The notes beneath the pieces were generated by a model that saw nothing but the letters and a program-made list of their open reading frames with translations, searched no databases and was not told the DNA's origin. Both the position numbers and the translations under genes were made by a program. A stretch of 64,000 bases of DNA from an uncultured Gammaproteobacteria bacterium (lineage in GTDB: Bacteria > Pseudomonadota > Gammaproteobacteria > Pseudomonadales > Pseudohongiellaceae): assembly GCA_913060695.1 (NCBI GenBank), contig CAJXUA010000001.1:186001-250000 (forward strand). The letters run 5' to 3'. This document shows, piece by piece, positions 61,080 through 64,000 of this stretch; position 1 is the first letter of the stretch; each line of letters starts with the position of its first letter.

Positions 61080-62084
61080 TTATTTACAGTGCGACTTGAG
61101 AAACACAGCGATTTTATTCAGTGAGTCGATCGCCTGTTCTAGCTTTAGATTTATCTGCCATACATGCCACATTCTTGGGTATATTTCGAGACTGACATCA
61201 ACCCCAGCGGCAGCGGCGATTGCATTGATGCGTATGGCATCGTCTTTGAGAACTTCGTCTTCACCGGCATGAATCAACAGTGGCGGCAGTCCATGCCAGT
61301 CACCACATAGGGGCGAGACGAGAGGGTTGTGAGGATCGCTTTGTCCCACATAGGACTCTCGGTAGAATTTGCGAGCCTTGGGATGCAGGAGGATGTCTTG
61401 CGCCGTGTTGTCGCGCACTGTGAGATCGCCACTTGGGGAGAGACAGGCAGCCGCGCACGGCATGGGGTCGCCGCTATCGCGTAGGGACATCAGAGTAGAC
61501 AGAGTAAGATTGCCGCCTGCCGAGTCACCTGCGATGACGATATTGTTAGCGGCATAACCTTGTTGCAGCAACCAACGATATGCCGTGACACAGTCATCGA
61601 GAGGGGCAGGGAATGGGTGGCGTGGTGCCACCCTATAATCGACCATTAGCGTTTGCATTTCTGTCTTGCGCGCCAAGTAGGCACCCATAAGGAGGTGGTT
61701 GGGCGTTTGCGGAATCACGAAGCCACCGCCGTGCAAATAAAGCAGTACGCGATCGGTTGATGCGCCATCTGGAATTAGCCAGTCGCAAGCGACTCCGTTC
61801 GCCGCTATGGAGCTGCGTTTGATATCGGCGGGTAGCTGAACTCTGCTAACTGCCTTCTTGAGTAAAGGATACATAATCGACAATGGCGTATAGACCTGCA
61901 TCAGTCGGATTATAGGCAGGCGCGCCCGAATTTTGCGCTCGATCGCAGAAATTTCTACCGAGTTTGGCGGTGTCGTTGATTGCTTATTGATTTTGTATCT
62001 CCCCCGAGTGCGCAATATATAAGCCCTTATCATCGCGTGAATGACAGCATAGACGAAGCCTTTTCTAAAGTCGCTGTTATCCAA
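61080..62084 (-). CDS. Alpha/beta hydrolase of the hormone-sensitive-lipase family
   Basis: 334 residues from TTG 62084 (AAGG five bases upstream); ATG 62033 is an alternative. The HSL motifs are present: LYLHGGGFVIPQ (oxyanion hole), VIAGDSAGGNL (nucleophile Ser), HAGEDEVLKDDA (Asp) and MWHVWQ (His). Probably an intracellular or membrane-associated esterase for short acyl esters. The first 45 residues are an N-terminal helical extension with a hydrophobic patch. It may form a unit with the amidohydrolase. Confidence 0.9.
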   Translation of the reverse strand: MDNSDFRKGFVYAVIHAMIRAYILRTRGRYKINKQSTTPPNSVEISAIERKIRARLPIIRLMQVYTPLSIMYPLLKKAVSRVQLPADIKRSSIAANGVACDWLIPDGASTDRVLLYLHGGGFVIPQTPNHLLMGAYLARKTEMQTLMVDYRVAPRHPFPAPLDDCVTAYRWLLQQGYAANNIVIAGDSAGGNLTLSTLMSLRDSGDPMPCAAACLSPSGDLTVRDNTAQDILLHPKARKFYRESYVGQSDPHNPLVSPLCGDWHGLPPLLIHAGEDEVLKDDAIRINAIAAAAGVDVSLEIYPRMWHVWQINLKLEQAIDSLNKIAVFLKSHCK

Positions 62085-62174
62085 GTAAGCCTTAGTAAGA
62101 GGGCTAGCTGTAGATTTTGCGGATGGAACTAGTTAAGTTGTCCTTACCCGAAATAGTCTCACACGCTGGAGATC

Positions 62175-62513
62175 ATGCTAACACTTTCATCTATCATCTG
62201 GACTGCAATTGCCGTCTCTCTCATAAGCTTCTGGTGGCAGGGGGATATGATTAAGACTCTTGCCCTACAGTATCTTGACCAGCATTTTCGTCAACAGGAC
62301 CTGCAGCTGTTAGATCAGACTATTGTGCTTAAAGGCGTGTGGCCACGCCGCGGCGATTCTGGTTCTCTGCAACTGCGTAGACGCTATCGGTTCGAATTCA
62401 CCTCCACAGGGGAAGAGCGCTATAAGGGCATGATCGAACTAAGTGGGCGTCGGCTGCAGCGCATCGAGCTTGAGCCGCATCTAATGCCAGACACTCAGGA
62501 CCGTCTGCACTAG
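62175..62513 (+). CDS. DUF3301 membrane-associated protein
   Basis: 112 residues from ATG 62175 (GGAG five bases upstream). An N-terminal transmembrane helix (SSIIWTAIAVSLISFWWQG) is followed by the DUF3301 motif LDQTIVLKGVWPRRG and LQLRRRYRFEFTSTGEERYKG. Function of the family is not known; it is found widely in Gammaproteobacteria. It is convergent with the MATE gene with a 4-bp overlap of the stops, and stands 90 bp from the alpha/beta hydrolase. Confidence 0.87.
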   Translation: MLTLSSIIWTAIAVSLISFWWQGDMIKTLALQYLDQHFRQQDLQLLDQTIVLKGVWPRRGDSGSLQLRRRYRFEFTSTGEERYKGMIELSGRRLQRIELEPHLMPDTQDRLH

Positions 62514-63850
62514 TTCTGTTCTTTAGCGACCGACGACCTTAGCGCTGGGTAGTAGACGAGCAACGCGAAGGCTCTTGCCACTACGTAAATAATCATCGCC
62601 CACCACAGGCCACTTACTCCGTATCGTTCTGCCAGCCACCACCATGCACACAAGAAGACCGCGACCGACATGAATGCGGCATTGCGCATCTGCCCGGTGC
62701 GCGAAACGCCTATAAAGATGCCATCGAGTTGGAATGCCCCAAACGAGCAGAAGATGTAGATGGCGGCGAGGAATAGCATGTCGCCGGCGGCCGCGCGCAC
62801 CGACTCGAGATCGGTCAGTAGCGCCACGGCATACTCGCCGAACAGCCAAATCAACAGTGCGAGGATCGTCGCGGATACCCCCGCCAAGACGGTGGAGCGT
62901 TTGATGGCGAGGTCGAAGTGCAGGCGGTCCCTTGCGCCAACCGCTTTGCCCACCAGGGCCTCGACGACAAAAGCATAGCCATCGAGAAAAAACGCGGCGA
63001 AGGAGATGAGTTGCATCAGAATATGGTTGGCCGCGAGTACCACGCCGCTATAGATAGCGCTCTGATTGATGAAGAAGCTAAACGAGAAGATCATCAGTAA
63101 TGTGCGAATCATGATGTCTGCATTCGCCGCTAGTGTTTTCTTCAGCGCTACAGCATCGAGTATGCGCGCTTTGGGCCAGAAGCTAGCGCCAAGAGTATTG
63201 CGTCTTACCAGCTCGCGATAGATAAGCGTGCCGGCGAAAAGCAGCGCACTCCACTCCGCAATCACGGTGCCAAAGGCAATGCCCTCGACGCCCCATCCCA
63301 GCACGCCAGCGAAGAGCACATCTAGGGTGATGTTCAATCCGTTCATTGCGAGTTGCACAATTAACAGAGCCTTGCTGTTGCCCATGCCTATCAATAAGCC
63401 CATCAAGGCGAAATTGGCCAGTGTGGCAGGCGCGCCCCAGATCCTGATCGAGAAGTATTGCTGCGCCAGAGCTTCCATCTGCTCGCCGCCACTGAGCAGT
63501 GAGAATGCAGTGCTAGAGATTGGCCATTGCAGCAGAATCAGGAGAATGCCGAGCGTACCGCCGAGTAGGAGAGAGCGGCCTAATACCGCTCGCACTTCCT
63601 CTTCATTGCCAGCTCCTACTGCCTGGGCGGTGAACCCCGTAGTGCCCATGCGCAGGAAGCCAAAGCTCCAATACACAAAAGAGAATATCAGCGCGCCAAG
63701 CGCAATCGCACCAAGGTCGGCGACGGTGCCCACATTGCCGATCACAGCGGTATCCACCAATCCCAGCAGGGGAACCGCGGCATTAGCTAAAATAATCGGC
63801 CAAGACTTGCGAAGGATAAAGCCGTAACTGATGGATTCAGTGTTCGTCAT
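62510..63850 (-). CDS. MATE-family multidrug exporter (DinF-like)
   Basis: 446 residues, 12 transmembrane helices. N-terminal half starts with ILRKSWPIILANAAVPLLGLVDTAVIG, the MATE/DinF signature; a second copy of the topology follows from residue 235. The regions GTTGFTAQAVGAGNEEEVRA and VVEALVGKAVGARDRLHFDLAI are the paired loop motifs. It would export organic cations or oxidised metabolites against a Na+ or H+ gradient; the substrate cannot be read. ATG 63850 is the likely start. Confidence 0.9.
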   Translation of the reverse strand: MTNTESISYGFILRKSWPIILANAAVPLLGLVDTAVIGNVGTVADLGAIALGALIFSFVYWSFGFLRMGTTGFTAQAVGAGNEEEVRAVLGRSLLLGGTLGILLILLQWPISSTAFSLLSGGEQMEALAQQYFSIRIWGAPATLANFALMGLLIGMGNSKALLIVQLAMNGLNITLDVLFAGVLGWGVEGIAFGTVIAEWSALLFAGTLIYRELVRRNTLGASFWPKARILDAVALKKTLAANADIMIRTLLMIFSFSFFINQSAIYSGVVLAANHILMQLISFAAFFLDGYAFVVEALVGKAVGARDRLHFDLAIKRSTVLAGVSATILALLIWLFGEYAVALLTDLESVRAAAGDMLFLAAIYIFCSFGAFQLDGIFIGVSRTGQMRNAAFMSVAVFLCAWWWLAERYGVSGLWWAMIIYVVARAFALLVYYPALRSSVAKEQN

Positions 63851-63938
63851 AGTTAAGAGCGGTTAGAGGGAAAACAGTGAACTGTAGCCTATGCACTGCT
63901 AACATGCGAACGCGAACTAAATTGGAGAAACGAGAGCA

Positions 63939-64000
63939 ATGATCAAATTACATCACCTGCGTATTGGACGTTCTATATTTACTGTATGGCAGCTCGAAGA
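63939..64000 (+). CDS. Glutathione S-transferase, N-terminal fragment (cut by window edge)
   Basis: Only 20 codons are in the window, from ATG 63939 with GAGA upstream: MIKLHHLRIGRSIFTVWQLE, an N-terminal sequence typical of a GST subfamily in Gammaproteobacteria, with the Ser that contacts glutathione. The remainder lies beyond the right edge. Confidence 0.7.
   Translation, partial: MIKLHHLRIGRSIFTVWQLE

Overview
This window reads as a stretch of chromosome from a free-living, aerobic or microaerobic marine gammaproteobacterium that probably lives in cold water. The evidence is a gammaproteobacterial-style ccoNOQPGHIS cluster, a PA2779/PA2778 gene pair, DUF3301, a DinF-type MATE exporter, a DUF3494 ice-binding protein and many exported redox enzymes. 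Gene density is high. I see no rRNA, tRNA, phage, integrase, transposase or CRISPR array. The species cannot be named from the sequence alone.

Layout. 1-2.3 kb: the start of a large heme-copper oxidase, cut by the window edge, in which a CcoN-like core is fused to CcoO-like and further cytochrome c domains. 2.4-7.1 kb: an exported protein of unknown role, serB, an exported PD40 propeller protein, an exported dual-specificity-phosphatase-like protein and a Yip1 membrane protein. 7.2-15.7 kb: a conventional cbb3 oxidase operon with its assembly genes (ccoN-O-Q-P-G-H-I-S plus a SafE-type membrane protein), all on the minus strand with overlapping or nearly touching genes. 16-23.7 kb: mixed envelope genes, a transglutaminase/N-formylglutamate amidohydrolase pair, a 48-residue membrane protein, the PA2779/PA2778 pair, a Crp-type regulator and a receiver-PAS protein. 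23.9-36.4 kb: surface functions (ice-binding protein, exported FAH-family hydrolase, DUF5916 protein, a roughly 1000-residue VCBS/cadherin-like adhesin, a TonB-dependent receptor) and a MarR regulator. 36.6-44.2 kb: a BON-MscS channel, nitronate monooxygenase, an exported serine hydrolase opposite a TetR/CPBP operon, and a LytTR regulator. 44.4-58.4 kb: an accessory block of exported redox proteins. It holds a GDH-like quinoprotein, a DUF1592/DUF1552 pair, an exported ankyrin protein, a cytochrome c/copper monooxygenase-like protein, a conserved-looking partner, a cupin, a diheme cytochrome c and a quinoprotein alcohol dehydrogenase. 58.4-64 kb: an unknown exported protein, an amidohydrolase, an alpha/beta hydrolase, DUF3301, a MATE exporter and the first codons of a glutathione S-transferase.

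How it fits together (inference). The 44-58 kb block looks like a periplasmic oxidation system. The quinoproteins and the copper/heme protein would act on an exported substrate, c-type cytochromes would carry the electrons, and the cbb3 oxidases would consume oxygen. The substrate cannot be read from sequence. The two items most worth following up are the single-chain CcoN-O-cytochrome oxidase at the left edge and the DUF1592-DUF1552-ankyrin-heme/copper monooxygenase-quinoprotein block. Smaller curiosities are a perfect 54-bp palindrome whose core motif recurs elsewhere in the window, a Crp-type gene whose conserved N-terminus has no canonical start codon, a frameshifted small membrane ORF, and a TetR operator lying between the -35 and -10 boxes.
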